A DNA stretch of 64,000 nt from CALFMR01 sp035550595 (GTDB taxonomy: Bacteria; Acidobacteriota; Vicinamibacteria; Vicinamibacterales; SCN-69-37), in NCBI GenBank assembly GCA_035550595.1, contig DASZOV010000140.1, positions 1-64,000 on the forward strand, in the 5' to 3' direction. Made by a program: the position numbers and the translations under genes. This document shows positions 23,608 through 32,000 of the stretch, in pieces. The notes under the pieces were generated by a model. That model saw only the letters and a program-made list of their open reading frames with translations. It ran no database searches and was not told the DNA's origin. The first letter of the stretch is position 1; each line of letters opens with the position of its first letter.

Positions 23608-26412
23608 TTATCGGCGCGCGCCGTCGAGGAGCGCCGCCTGTGCCGCCGCCAGCCGCGCCACGGGCACGCGGAACGGCGAGCAGCTCACGTAATTCAAGCC
23701 GACCCGATGGAAGAACTGCACCGACGCCGGATCGCCGCCGTGCTCGCCGCAGATGCCGACCTTCAGGTCCGGCCGCGTGGCCCGGCCCTTCGCCGTGCCG
23801 ATCTCGACGAGCTGGCCGACGCCCGTCTGGTCGATCGTCGCGAATGGATTGCGCGCGATGATCTCCAGCTCCGCGTACGGGCCGAGGAACGACCCCGCGT
23901 CGTCGCGCGACATGCCGAGGCCGGTCTGCGTGAGGTCGTTCGTGCCGAAGCTGAAGAACTCGGCCGACTGCGCGATTTCGTCCGCGGTGAGCGCGCCGCG
24001 CGGGATCTCGATCATCGTGCCGACCAGGTAGTTCAGCTTGACCTTCCGCTCGGCCTGCACCTCGCGCGCCGTGCGGTGCACGACCTCGAGCTGGAGATCG
24101 AGCTCGCGCTTGAAGCCGACGAGCGGAATCATGATCTCGGGCCGCACCTTCGTCCCTTCCTTCTGGACGATCGCCGCGGCCTCGAAGATTGCGCGCGCCT
24201 GCATGGCCGAGATCTCGGGGTAGACGATCCCGAGACGGCAGCCGCGGAAGCCGAGCATCGGATTGAACTCGTGCAGCCCTTCGACGCGCGCGTGGATGCG
24301 CTCGACGGGCACGCCGATCTTCTTCGCGAGCTCGGCCTGCTGTTCCTTCGTGTGCGGCAGGAACTCGTGCAGCGGCGGATCGAGGAAGCGGATCGTCCCC
24401 GGCCGGCCGCCGAGCGCGCGGAAGATGCCGGCGAAGTCGTCCCGCTGGTACGGCAGGAGCTTGGCGAGCGCCGCCTGGCGCGCCTCGAGCGTTTCAGCGA
24501 GGATCATCTCGCGCATCGCGTCGATGCGGTCGCCCTCGAAGAACATGTGCTCGGTACGGCAAAGACCGATGCCGTTCGCGCCAAAGGCGATGGCGTTGGC
24601 CGTCTGCTCGGGCGTGTCGGCGTTCGTGCGCACGTCGAGGCGCGTCGCCTGCGAACACCACTTCATGAGCTGCTGGAAGTGCTTGAACTTCTCGGTGCGC
24701 CGCGCGGCCTCGTCGCCGTTGAGCAGGCCCGCGATGATCTCGGACGGCGCGGTCTTCACCCGCCCGGCGTAGACCTTCCCCGCCGTGCCGTCGATCGACA
24801 GCCACTCGCCTTCCTTGAACGTCTGGCCGCCGGCCGACACGGTGCGCGCCTGGTAGTCGACCTCGACCGCCGCCGCGCCGCACACGCAGACCTTGCCCAT
24901 CTGCCGCGCGACGAGCGCCGCGTGCGACGACACGCCGCCGCGCGCCGTGAGGATGCCCTCGGCCGCGATCATGCCGCGCAGATCCTCGGGCGACGTCTCG
25001 AGCCGGACGAGCAGCACCTTCTCGCCCTTCTCGGCGGCAGCGACCGCGCGATCGGCGTTGAGATAGACCTGTCCCGACGCGGCACCGGGACCGGCCGGCA
25101 GGCCCGTCGCGATCGTCTTCGCGCGCGCAACGTCCGCCGCGTCGAACACGGGCGCGAGCAACTGATCGAGCTGGTCGGCGGGATTACGCAGCACGGCCGT
25201 CTTCCAGTCGATGAGCTTCTCTTTCTGCATGTCCATCGAGAACTTGAGCGCGGCCATCGCCGTGCGCTTGCCGTTGCGCGTCTGCAGCATGTAGACGACG
25301 CCGTTCTCGATCGTGAACTCGAAGTCCTGCACGTCCTTGAAGTGCCGCTCGAGCGTCTGCCGGATGCGCTCCAGCTCGCGATACGCCTTCGGCATCTCCT
25401 GCTTCAACTGCGCGACCGGTTCCGGCGTGCGCACGCCCGCGACGACGTCCTCGCCCTGCGCGTTGATGAGGAACTCGCCGTAGAACTCCTTCTCGCCGTT
25501 GGCCGGATTGCGCGTGAACGCGACACCCGATCCCGACTCGTTACCGGTGTTGCCGTAGACCATCGCCTGCACGTTGACGGCCGTGCCCCACTCGCTCGGG
25601 ATGTTGTACTTGCGGCGATAGACGATCGCGCGGTCGTTCATCCACGACCCGAACACCGCGCCGACCGCGCCCATGAGCTGCTCCCACGGCGAATCGGGGA
25701 ACGCCTTGCCGGCGCGCTCTTTGACGAGCGCCTTGAAGCGCGAGACGAGTTCTTTGAGATCGTCGACCGTGAGCCGCGTGTCCTCGATGTCCTCGTGATA
25801 GCGCTCGTGCTTCAGCGTGTGGATGATGGTCTCGAACGGCTCATGATCCTCGTCGGGCCGCTTCTGGACGCCGAGCACGACGTCGCCGTACATCTGCACG
25901 AAGCGGCGGTAACAGTCCCACGCGAAGCGCGGATTGCTCGTCTTGGCGGCGAGCGCCTCGACCGTCTGATTGTTCAGGCCGAGGTTGAGGATCGTGTCCA
26001 TCATGCCCGGCATCGAGTCGCGCGCGCCCGATCGGACCGAGACGAGCAGCGGGTTCTTCAGATCGCCGAGCGCCTTGCCCGTCTGCCGTTCGATCGACGC
26101 GACGCCGGCCTTGACCTGCGCCTCGAGCGCCGATGGATACGACCGGCCGTGTGCGTAGTAGTACGTGCACACCTCGGTCGTGATCGTGAACCCGGGCGGC
26201 ACCGGCAGGCCGATGCGGCACATCTCGGCGAGGTTCGCTCCCTTGCCGCCGAGCAGCGGCTTCATCCCGCCGTGGCCGTCGGTCTTCTTGCCGAACCAGT
26301 AGACGTACTTCGCCGCTTTCGCGGCCGGTGTCTTCGCCGCCTTGGCGGCCTTTGCCGGACGCCGTGCCGACGATCGCTTCGCGCTGGACTGCCTCTTCGC
26401 CTGTTTCGCCAT
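23608..26412 (-). CDS. ppdK: Pyruvate, phosphate dikinase
   Basis: Interconverts pyruvate, ATP and Pi with PEP, AMP and PPi. The 934-residue product carries the ATP-grasp start GGMKPLLGGKGANLAEM, the phosphorylated His in GGVSSHAALVARQMG (about 496), and the C-terminal Cys in VGICGEHGGDP (about 887). Residues 1-35 form an unusual Lys/Ala-rich, histone H1-like extension before the usual YVYWFG start. It is eight bases downstream of glyS. Together with ppc (57642-60404) it gives the cell PEP-pyruvate-oxaloacetate flexibility. Confidence 0.96.
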   Translation of the reverse strand: MAKQAKRQSSAKRSSARRPAKAAKAAKTPAAKAAKYVYWFGKKTDGHGGMKPLLGGKGANLAEMCRIGLPVPPGFTITTEVCTYYYAHGRSYPSALEAQVKAGVASIERQTGKALGDLKNPLLVSVRSGARDSMPGMMDTILNLGLNNQTVEALAAKTSNPRFAWDCYRRFVQMYGDVVLGVQKRPDEDHEPFETIIHTLKHERYHEDIEDTRLTVDDLKELVSRFKALVKERAGKAFPDSPWEQLMGAVGAVFGSWMNDRAIVYRRKYNIPSEWGTAVNVQAMVYGNTGNESGSGVAFTRNPANGEKEFYGEFLINAQGEDVVAGVRTPEPVAQLKQEMPKAYRELERIRQTLERHFKDVQDFEFTIENGVVYMLQTRNGKRTAMAALKFSMDMQKEKLIDWKTAVLRNPADQLDQLLAPVFDAADVARAKTIATGLPAGPGAASGQVYLNADRAVAAAEKGEKVLLVRLETSPEDLRGMIAAEGILTARGGVSSHAALVARQMGKVCVCGAAAVEVDYQARTVSAGGQTFKEGEWLSIDGTAGKVYAGRVKTAPSEIIAGLLNGDEAARRTEKFKHFQQLMKWCSQATRLDVRTNADTPEQTANAIAFGANGIGLCRTEHMFFEGDRIDAMREMILAETLEARQAALAKLLPYQRDDFAGIFRALGGRPGTIRFLDPPLHEFLPHTKEQQAELAKKIGVPVERIHARVEGLHEFNPMLGFRGCRLGIVYPEISAMQARAIFEAAAIVQKEGTKVRPEIMIPLVGFKRELDLQLEVVHRTAREVQAERKVKLNYLVGTMIEIPRGALTADEIAQSAEFFSFGTNDLTQTGLGMSRDDAGSFLGPYAELEIIARNPFATIDQTGVGQLVEIGTAKGRATRPDLKVGICGEHGGDPASVQFFHRVGLNYVSCSPFRVPVARLAAAQAALLDGARR

Positions 26413-26420
26413 CTGTCTCT

Positions 26421-28625
26421 CTACTCCGATGCCACGATTTCCGAAATGTCGCCCAGTTGCAGGATGACCCGTTCCAACCGCTTCATGAGGCGCAGCCGCG
26501 CCTCGCGTAGTGCGAGGTCGTCGCTCATGACGAAGACCTCGTCGAAGAACCGCGCCACGACCGGCTCGAACCCGGCCGCCGCCTCGTAAGCCGCGTCGAA
26601 GCCGCGCCCATCCGCTACTGCGCGGTCGATGACCGGCTGGCGGCGTTCGATCTCGTCGAAGAGCGCGATCTCGGCCGGCTCGGTGAGCGCCGCGCGCAGG
26701 TCGGACGCGCCGGCCGGTTCCTCCGCGAGCTCACGCGCGATGTTGCGCACGCGCTTGAACGCCGTCGCCAGTTGCTGGAACGACGGCGACTTCGCCAGCG
26801 CGGCGAGTGCGGCCAGGTTGGCCGCCGCGTCCGCCACGCGGACTTCCGTGCGTCCGGCGAGCACGCTGCGCGCGTTGCGCCGATCGGCGCCGCGCGCCTC
26901 GAGCACGTACTGCAGCCGCTCGGTCAGGAATGCCTCGAGCTCCGGAGCCGCGTCGGCCGACGACGCTTCGGCGAATGCACGCGCGACGAGCGTCCCGATG
27001 GCCGGCCGCACGGACACACCGGTGAGCGGCTCGGCGTCGATGAGGATGCGCAAGACACCGTGCGCCGCGCGGCGCAAGCCGTACGGGTCACGCGATCCCG
27101 TCGGCCGCTCGCCAATCGAGAAGAGCTCGGCGAGCGTGTCGAGCTTGTCAGCGAGCGCGAGCGACGCCCACGTCACGCGCGCGGCCCCGAGCACCTCGGA
27201 CCGTGGCGCAGCGTCGGCTTCGACGGCTGTCGGCAGATAGTGGTAGGCAATCGCCTTCCACACGGCCTCTGGCTCGCCGGCCTCGCGCGCGTAGATGCCG
27301 CCCATCGTGCCCTGCAGTTCGGTGAGCTCGCGCACCATGTCGGTCGCGAGATCCGCCTTCGACAACCGCGCCGCGCGCGCCGCCGCTGCGGCCTCACCGG
27401 GCCGTTCGAAGATTTCCGTCGCGATCCACGCCGCGAGCCGCTCGATGCGCGCCGTCTTGTCCGCGTACGACCCGAGCTTCTGATGGAACGACAGCGTCTC
27501 GAGCCGCGGCAGCCGCGCTTCGAGTCCCGCCTGCCGGTCCGCGTCCCAGAAGAACCGCGCATCGCGCAGCCGCGCCGTGACCACGCGCTCCGCGTTGGTC
27601 GCAATGGCACGCTCGTGTGTCGTCTGCGTGTTGGTCACCGCGAGGAACGCGGGCATGAGCGCGCCGGCGGGCGATTGCACCGGGAAGAAATGCTGATGAT
27701 GAATGAGCGTCGTCGTCAGCACTTCCTCGGGAAGCGAGAGGAACTCCGCGCTGAACGCGCCAGCCACGACCGCCGGGAACTCGACGAGGTCGGGCACTTC
27801 CTCGAGCAGCGCCTCGGCCTGCGGATGCTGCTGCAGAACGGCGCGGCCGCCGATCTTGCGCGCCTGCGCCTCGAGCTCGCGCAGGATGCGGTCCTTCCGC
27901 TCGATGCGCGAGAGGACGACGAAGTTCTCCGCGAGCTTCTTGCGGTACTCGTCGAAGCTGCGGACCTTGATGGCGCGCCCGGCGCGGCCGCTCGTCGCGA
28001 GGAACCGATGGCCGTAGGTCACCGCGCCCGACGTCACGTCCTGCACGCGCGGGCTCGACGCGTTCGCCTGCCGCGCGATCGTGAACGGCACCACGCGTCC
28101 GCCGTAGAGGAAGAGCAGCCAGCGGATGGGTCGGCCGAAGACGAGCTCGCCCTTGCCGTCCTCGAGCTGCGCGTCCCAGTGCATGTGCTTGGGGAACGTC
28201 AGGTCGCGCAGGACCTTCGTCAGCACGTCGGGCAGCGCGTCGACCGTGGCGCGACCGCGTAGATGCCGCGTATAGGACAGATATTTCCCGCGCGGTGTGT
28301 CGATCTGCACGAGCGCGTCGAAGTCCGCGCCGAGCTTGCGCGCGAAGCCGAGTCCCGCTGGCGTCGGATGGCCTTCGGCGTCGAATGCCGCGCTCACCGG
28401 TGGTCCGGTGATGGTTTCGTCGCGATCTTCCTGTCGATCGACGAGCTCGGGGACGCACGCCGCGAGCCGCCTCGGCGTCGCGTGCGACTCGATGGCGACT
28501 TTCGTCGGAAGCCCGGCTTCGGTCAGCCGCGTATGGAGACGGGCGGTGAGCTCGGTCGTGAGCGGCGGCAGCCAGGAGGCCGGCAGCTCTTCGACGCCGA
28601 GTTCGAGGAGCAGTTCACGATCCAT
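26421..28625 (-). CDS. glyS: Glycyl-tRNA synthetase beta subunit
   Basis: The tRNA-binding subunit of the bacterial alpha2beta2 glycyl-tRNA synthetase. The 734-residue product has the typical beginning LLLELGVEELPASWL, an internal HD-like domain, and a C-terminal DALR-type anticodon-binding domain ending at EIVASE. The ATG at 28625 lies within the last codons of glyQ (11-base overlap), supporting coupled translation in equal amounts. Confidence 0.96.
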   Translation of the reverse strand: MDRELLLELGVEELPASWLPPLTTELTARLHTRLTEAGLPTKVAIESHATPRRLAACVPELVDRQEDRDETITGPPVSAAFDAEGHPTPAGLGFARKLGADFDALVQIDTPRGKYLSYTRHLRGRATVDALPDVLTKVLRDLTFPKHMHWDAQLEDGKGELVFGRPIRWLLFLYGGRVVPFTIARQANASSPRVQDVTSGAVTYGHRFLATSGRAGRAIKVRSFDEYRKKLAENFVVLSRIERKDRILRELEAQARKIGGRAVLQQHPQAEALLEEVPDLVEFPAVVAGAFSAEFLSLPEEVLTTTLIHHQHFFPVQSPAGALMPAFLAVTNTQTTHERAIATNAERVVTARLRDARFFWDADRQAGLEARLPRLETLSFHQKLGSYADKTARIERLAAWIATEIFERPGEAAAAARAARLSKADLATDMVRELTELQGTMGGIYAREAGEPEAVWKAIAYHYLPTAVEADAAPRSEVLGAARVTWASLALADKLDTLAELFSIGERPTGSRDPYGLRRAAHGVLRILIDAEPLTGVSVRPAIGTLVARAFAEASSADAAPELEAFLTERLQYVLEARGADRRNARSVLAGRTEVRVADAAANLAALAALAKSPSFQQLATAFKRVRNIARELAEEPAGASDLRAALTEPAEIALFDEIERRQPVIDRAVADGRGFDAAYEAAAGFEPVVARFFDEVFVMSDDLALREARLRLMKRLERVILQLGDISEIVASE

Positions 28626-29499
28626 GGACGGCTCCTTCGGCGGGCTGCGTCTCGACCCAGCGATTCGCGATCGCGACGGCGAGCTGCCGGACGCGCAAGA
28701 TGTAGGCCGTGCGCTCGGTCACGCCGATGCTGTTGCTCGCGTCGAGCACGTTGAACAGGTGCGAACACTTCAGGCAGTAGTCGAGCGCGGGCAACACCAG
28801 GTCGGACGCGATGAGCGCGCGCGCGAAATCGTAGTTGCGATTGAACATCTCACGGTGGAACTCGGCGAACTGCCCGTCGGGCAGATTCACCTGACCGAAG
28901 GCGTACTTGGACTGCTCGATCTCGTCGCGCAGCCGCACGTCGCGATAGGGCACGCCGGGCGCCCACTGCAGGTCGTAGACGTTGTCGACGCCCTGGAGCG
29001 CCATGGCGAATCGCTCGAGTCCGTAGGTCAGCTCGACCGAAATCGGCGACAGGTCCAGACCACCGGCCTGCTGGAAGTAGGTGAACTGCGTGATCTCGAG
29101 GCCGTCGTAAAGCACCTGCCAGCCGATGCCCCAGGCGCCGAGCGTCGGCGATTCCCAGTTGTCCTCTTCGAACCGGACGTCGTGCGCGCGCAGGTCGATG
29201 CCGCACGCCTCGAGACTCTGCAGATACAAATCCTGCACGTCGTCGGGCGCCGGCTTGAGAATGACCTGGAACTGATGGTGCTTGAACAGGCGATTCGGGT
29301 TCTCGCCGAACCGGCCATCGGCCGGCCGGCGCGACGGCTGCACGTAGGCGACGTTCCAGGGCTGCGATCCGAGCACCCGCAGGAACGTCTCGGGGTGCAT
29401 CGTGCCCGCGCCCATCTCGATGTCGAGCGGCTGCTGCACGAGGCAGCCCTGCGCCGCCCAGTAATCCGACAGTTTGAAGATCAGGTCCTGAAGCGTCAC
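28615..29499 (-). CDS. glyQ: Glycyl-tRNA synthetase alpha subunit
   Basis: Catalytic class II subunit that forms glycyl-adenylate. The 294-residue product begins TLQDLIFKLSDYWAAQGC, the normal start of GlyQ, and contains MHPETFLRVLG, FKHHQFQVILKP and SVELTYGLERFAMALQ (motif 3). The start is GTG at 29499, fixed by a GTGA overlap with the recO stop; longer reading upstream would be antisense or out of frame in recO. Order recO-glyQ-glyS-ppdK. Confidence 0.96.
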   Translation of the reverse strand: MTLQDLIFKLSDYWAAQGCLVQQPLDIEMGAGTMHPETFLRVLGSQPWNVAYVQPSRRPADGRFGENPNRLFKHHQFQVILKPAPDDVQDLYLQSLEACGIDLRAHDVRFEEDNWESPTLGAWGIGWQVLYDGLEITQFTYFQQAGGLDLSPISVELTYGLERFAMALQGVDNVYDLQWAPGVPYRDVRLRDEIEQSKYAFGQVNLPDGQFAEFHREMFNRNYDFARALIASDLVLPALDYCLKCSHLFNVLDASNSIGVTERTAYILRVRQLAVAIANRWVETQPAEGAVHGS

Positions 29500-30263
29500 G
29501 TTGCCGGTCTCAACTCCCTCACGACTCGCGCCGAGCGCAGTTCCTTGTCCAGGTGCAGGGCCATCAGCGCATGATGCGCCTGCTCGATCTCGCGGAGCGG
29601 CCCCGCGTCCACGACCGCCGCGGCCGCGTCGACCGGCGTCAGCCGGCCCGACGTCCGCAGGAACCCCACGGCCTCGGCCGAGAGCTTCAAGCCGCCCGCC
29701 GAGCAGTTCCGGCACACGTAGACGCGATCCGCGACGACGAATGCCGCCCCAGCCCCGAACGTATCGCGCCCGCAGCGCGGACAGCGATCGATCGCCGGGT
29801 AGACGCCTTCGAGCCGCAGGAGCCAGTACTCGAAGTACCGCGCCAGCGCATCGACCGACTGCGCGCCGACGAGCGCCCCGGCGACGGCCGCGCCCAAGCG
29901 GAACAGCCGCTCGTTCGGCGCATTCTCCGGCGCCCACTCGTCGACGAGCTCGGCGAAGTACGCCGCGTGCCCGAGACGATGCGCGCCATCAGGGTCCGGG
30001 GTTGCCGATCCCGATCCGAAGGGCATCTGGCTCGGCTCGACCCGGTCGAGGCGCACCAGATCGCGGTGCTCGCGCTCGACGTAGGTGGCGCGCCCGCGCG
30101 TCAGCGGCTCGAGCGCGGCCCCGAACCGCCGGCGCGACCGGCTGGCGTTCTTGGCCACCCCCCGCTTCTTGCCGCGATCCTCGGTCAGGAACACGACGAT
30201 GCGGTCCGCTTCGCCGTACCGATAGGTGCGAAGCACGAGCGCATCGGCGGAATAGACGTGCAT
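29496..30263 (-). CDS. recO: DNA repair protein RecO
   Basis: Loads RecA onto SSB-coated single strands in the RecFOR pathway. The 255-residue product has the N-terminal OB fold (VYSADALVLRTYRYGEADRIV), a helical domain, and a four-cysteine zinc site, CPRCG and CRNC, about residues 168-193. The ATG at 30263 is the natural start. It is first in a four-gene run with glyQ, glyS and ppdK. Confidence 0.93.
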   Translation of the reverse strand: MHVYSADALVLRTYRYGEADRIVVFLTEDRGKKRGVAKNASRSRRRFGAALEPLTRGRATYVEREHRDLVRLDRVEPSQMPFGSGSATPDPDGAHRLGHAAYFAELVDEWAPENAPNERLFRLGAAVAGALVGAQSVDALARYFEYWLLRLEGVYPAIDRCPRCGRDTFGAGAAFVVADRVYVCRNCSAGGLKLSAEAVGFLRTSGRLTPVDAAAAVVDAGPLREIEQAHHALMALHLDKELRSARVVRELRPAT

Positions 30264-30353
30264 CGGGGCAATGGCGCGCTACACGAGCGCCGACAACTGG
30301 CGCGCAACTTGCCCATCATACTCGACAAGCGACGTTAGAGATATGAGGGCCCC

Positions 30354-31730
30354 TCACCCCTGCGCCAGGAAGCGGATGAAGATCGTCGCGAGGCCGAGGA
30401 ACGAGAGGAAGCCGAAGACGTCGGTGAACGTCGTGATGAAGACGGACGAGGCGAGCGCGGGGTCGATCTTCAGCACGCGCAGACCGAGCGGGATGAGCGT
30501 GCCGGCGATGGCGGCGACGAACATGTTGATGACCATGGCGGCCATCAGGATGAGCCCGAGCGGCCAGTCGCCGCGCGTGACGACCCAGACGAGCACCGCG
30601 CCGACGAGCCCAATCGCCACGCCATTGCCCAGACCGACGAGTCCTTCCTTGATCAACGCGTGCCGGGCGTTGCTCCACGTGAGCTCGCCGAGCGCGATGC
30701 CGCGCACGACGACGGCCAGCGTCTGCGTGGCCGCATTGCCGCCCATGCCCGCGACGACCGGCATGAACACCGCGAGCGCCACGACGCGATCGATCGTGTG
30801 CGAGAACAGTCCGACGACCGACGCCGCGATGAACGCCGTGATCAGGTTCACGAGCAGCCACGGCAGACGCCTCCGCAGCGACTCCTTCGGTGGCGTCAGA
30901 ATGCCATCGTCGCGCGAGACGCCGGCCAGCCGATAGACGTCCTCGGTCGCCTCGTCCTTGATGACGTCGATCACGTCGTCGACCGTGATGGATCCGACGA
31001 GCTTGTTCTCCGCGTCGACGACCGGAATGGCCAGCAGGTTGTAGGACGCGACCTGCCGCGCGACTTCTTCCTGGTCGGTGTCGACCCGCGCGCTGTAGAT
31101 GTCCGACGTCATGATCCGCTTGAGCGGCGTCTCGGGCGGCACGAGCAGCAGCCGCCGCAGCGAGACGACGCCCACCAGGTGCCGGCGCTCGTCGACGACG
31201 TAGAGGTAGAAGACCATCTCGACGTCGCGCGCGGTCTGGAGCGCGGTGATCGCTTCGCCAGCGGTGAGATCCTCGGACAGGGCGAAGACGTTCGGATTCA
31301 TCAACCGGCCGGCCGTCTGCTCCTCGTACTCGAGTAGCTCGGTCACGCCGCCGCCCGGCTTGGGGCGGATGAGCTCGAGGACCGCGGCCGAGAGTTCTTC
31401 CGGCAGTTGATCGACGAGCGCGGCCGCATCGTCGGACGCGATTTCCTGCGAGAGGCGCGCGATGTCCTCCGCCGATCGCAGCGCGAGGAGCTCGCTGCCC
31501 TTCTCCGGCCCGAGCTCGCTCAGGGCCTCCATGGCGAGCCGGCCGTTGCGTTCGACGAGGATGTTGAAGGCCGCGTGCCGTTCGCGATCGGGAAGCTCGG
31601 CGAAGATCTGGGCGAGGTCGGCAGGGTGCTGCTTCTGGAGCAGATTCAGCAGGTTCGGCGTCGCCCCCATGCGGAGCAGACGCCGGACGGACTCCAGGAT
31701 GAGATCGTTTCTGTGCTGCTGCGCCGCCAT
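30354..31730 (-). CDS. mgtE: MgtE-type magnesium transporter
   Basis: Homodimeric Mg2+ channel gated by cytoplasmic Mg2+. The 458-residue product has the N-domain (superhelical, about 1-140), a CBS pair (about 145-265, with LVGVVSLRRLL and LVGSITVDDVIDVI), the plug helix, and five membrane helices from about 290. The transport region shows MPVVAGMGGNAATQTLAVVVRG. A TACAAT -10-like hexamer lies at 31752-31757. With corA and the CorC-like gene, three magnesium-linked families occur within 15 kb. Confidence 0.94.
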   Translation of the reverse strand: MAAQQHRNDLILESVRRLLRMGATPNLLNLLQKQHPADLAQIFAELPDRERHAAFNILVERNGRLAMEALSELGPEKGSELLALRSAEDIARLSQEIASDDAAALVDQLPEELSAAVLELIRPKPGGGVTELLEYEEQTAGRLMNPNVFALSEDLTAGEAITALQTARDVEMVFYLYVVDERRHLVGVVSLRRLLLVPPETPLKRIMTSDIYSARVDTDQEEVARQVASYNLLAIPVVDAENKLVGSITVDDVIDVIKDEATEDVYRLAGVSRDDGILTPPKESLRRRLPWLLVNLITAFIAASVVGLFSHTIDRVVALAVFMPVVAGMGGNAATQTLAVVVRGIALGELTWSNARHALIKEGLVGLGNGVAIGLVGAVLVWVVTRGDWPLGLILMAAMVINMFVAAIAGTLIPLGLRVLKIDPALASSVFITTFTDVFGFLSFLGLATIFIRFLAQG

Positions 31731-31751
31731 GATCGTCGCTGTCCGACGGTC

Positions 31752-31757
31752 ATTGTA
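31752..31757 (-). promoter_or_regulatory. Possible -10 of mgtE
   Basis: TACAAT on the minus strand, about 22 bases before the mgtE ATG. A magnesium riboswitch is not expected to fit in so short a leader. Confidence 0.35.
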
Positions 31758-31799
31758 TCGTCAGGGCCTCGCGCGACCAGAGCCTCGCGAGGCCTCGGC

Positions 31800-31983
31800 G
31801 TCATCTTTTTTTTGCAGTTGCGTCGGGGCGGTCTTTCTTTTTTTGCAGTTCGTTGGGGCCCCACCCCCAACGCTACGCGCTTCGGCACCCTCGCTCCGCT
31901 CGGGGCCTCGCGGTGTCATCTTCTTCAACGGAAGGCGCGCCGCAGGCGCCTCCTGCCTTCGAAGTTCACAGTTCGAAGTTGAC
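31800..31983. repeat. Module C copy plus module D copy
   Basis: C is a 121-base element bounded by GTCATC at 31800 and 31915, containing two T-runs each followed by TTGCAGTT and the core GGGGCCCCACCCCC. D (about 31930-31983) reads sense to the debranching gene on the minus strand: GTCAACTTCGAACTG, then GAGGCGCCTGCGGCGC. Together they fill most of the 270-base gap between mgtE and the debranching gene. Confidence 0.75.
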
Positions 31984-32000
31984 AGGCGCGCGCACGTCTC

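Noticed and set aside
23338..26589. A 1083-codon open frame on the plus strand
   Set aside because: Antisense to corA and ppdK. Its composition is typical of a reverse-complement shadow and no motif is visible.
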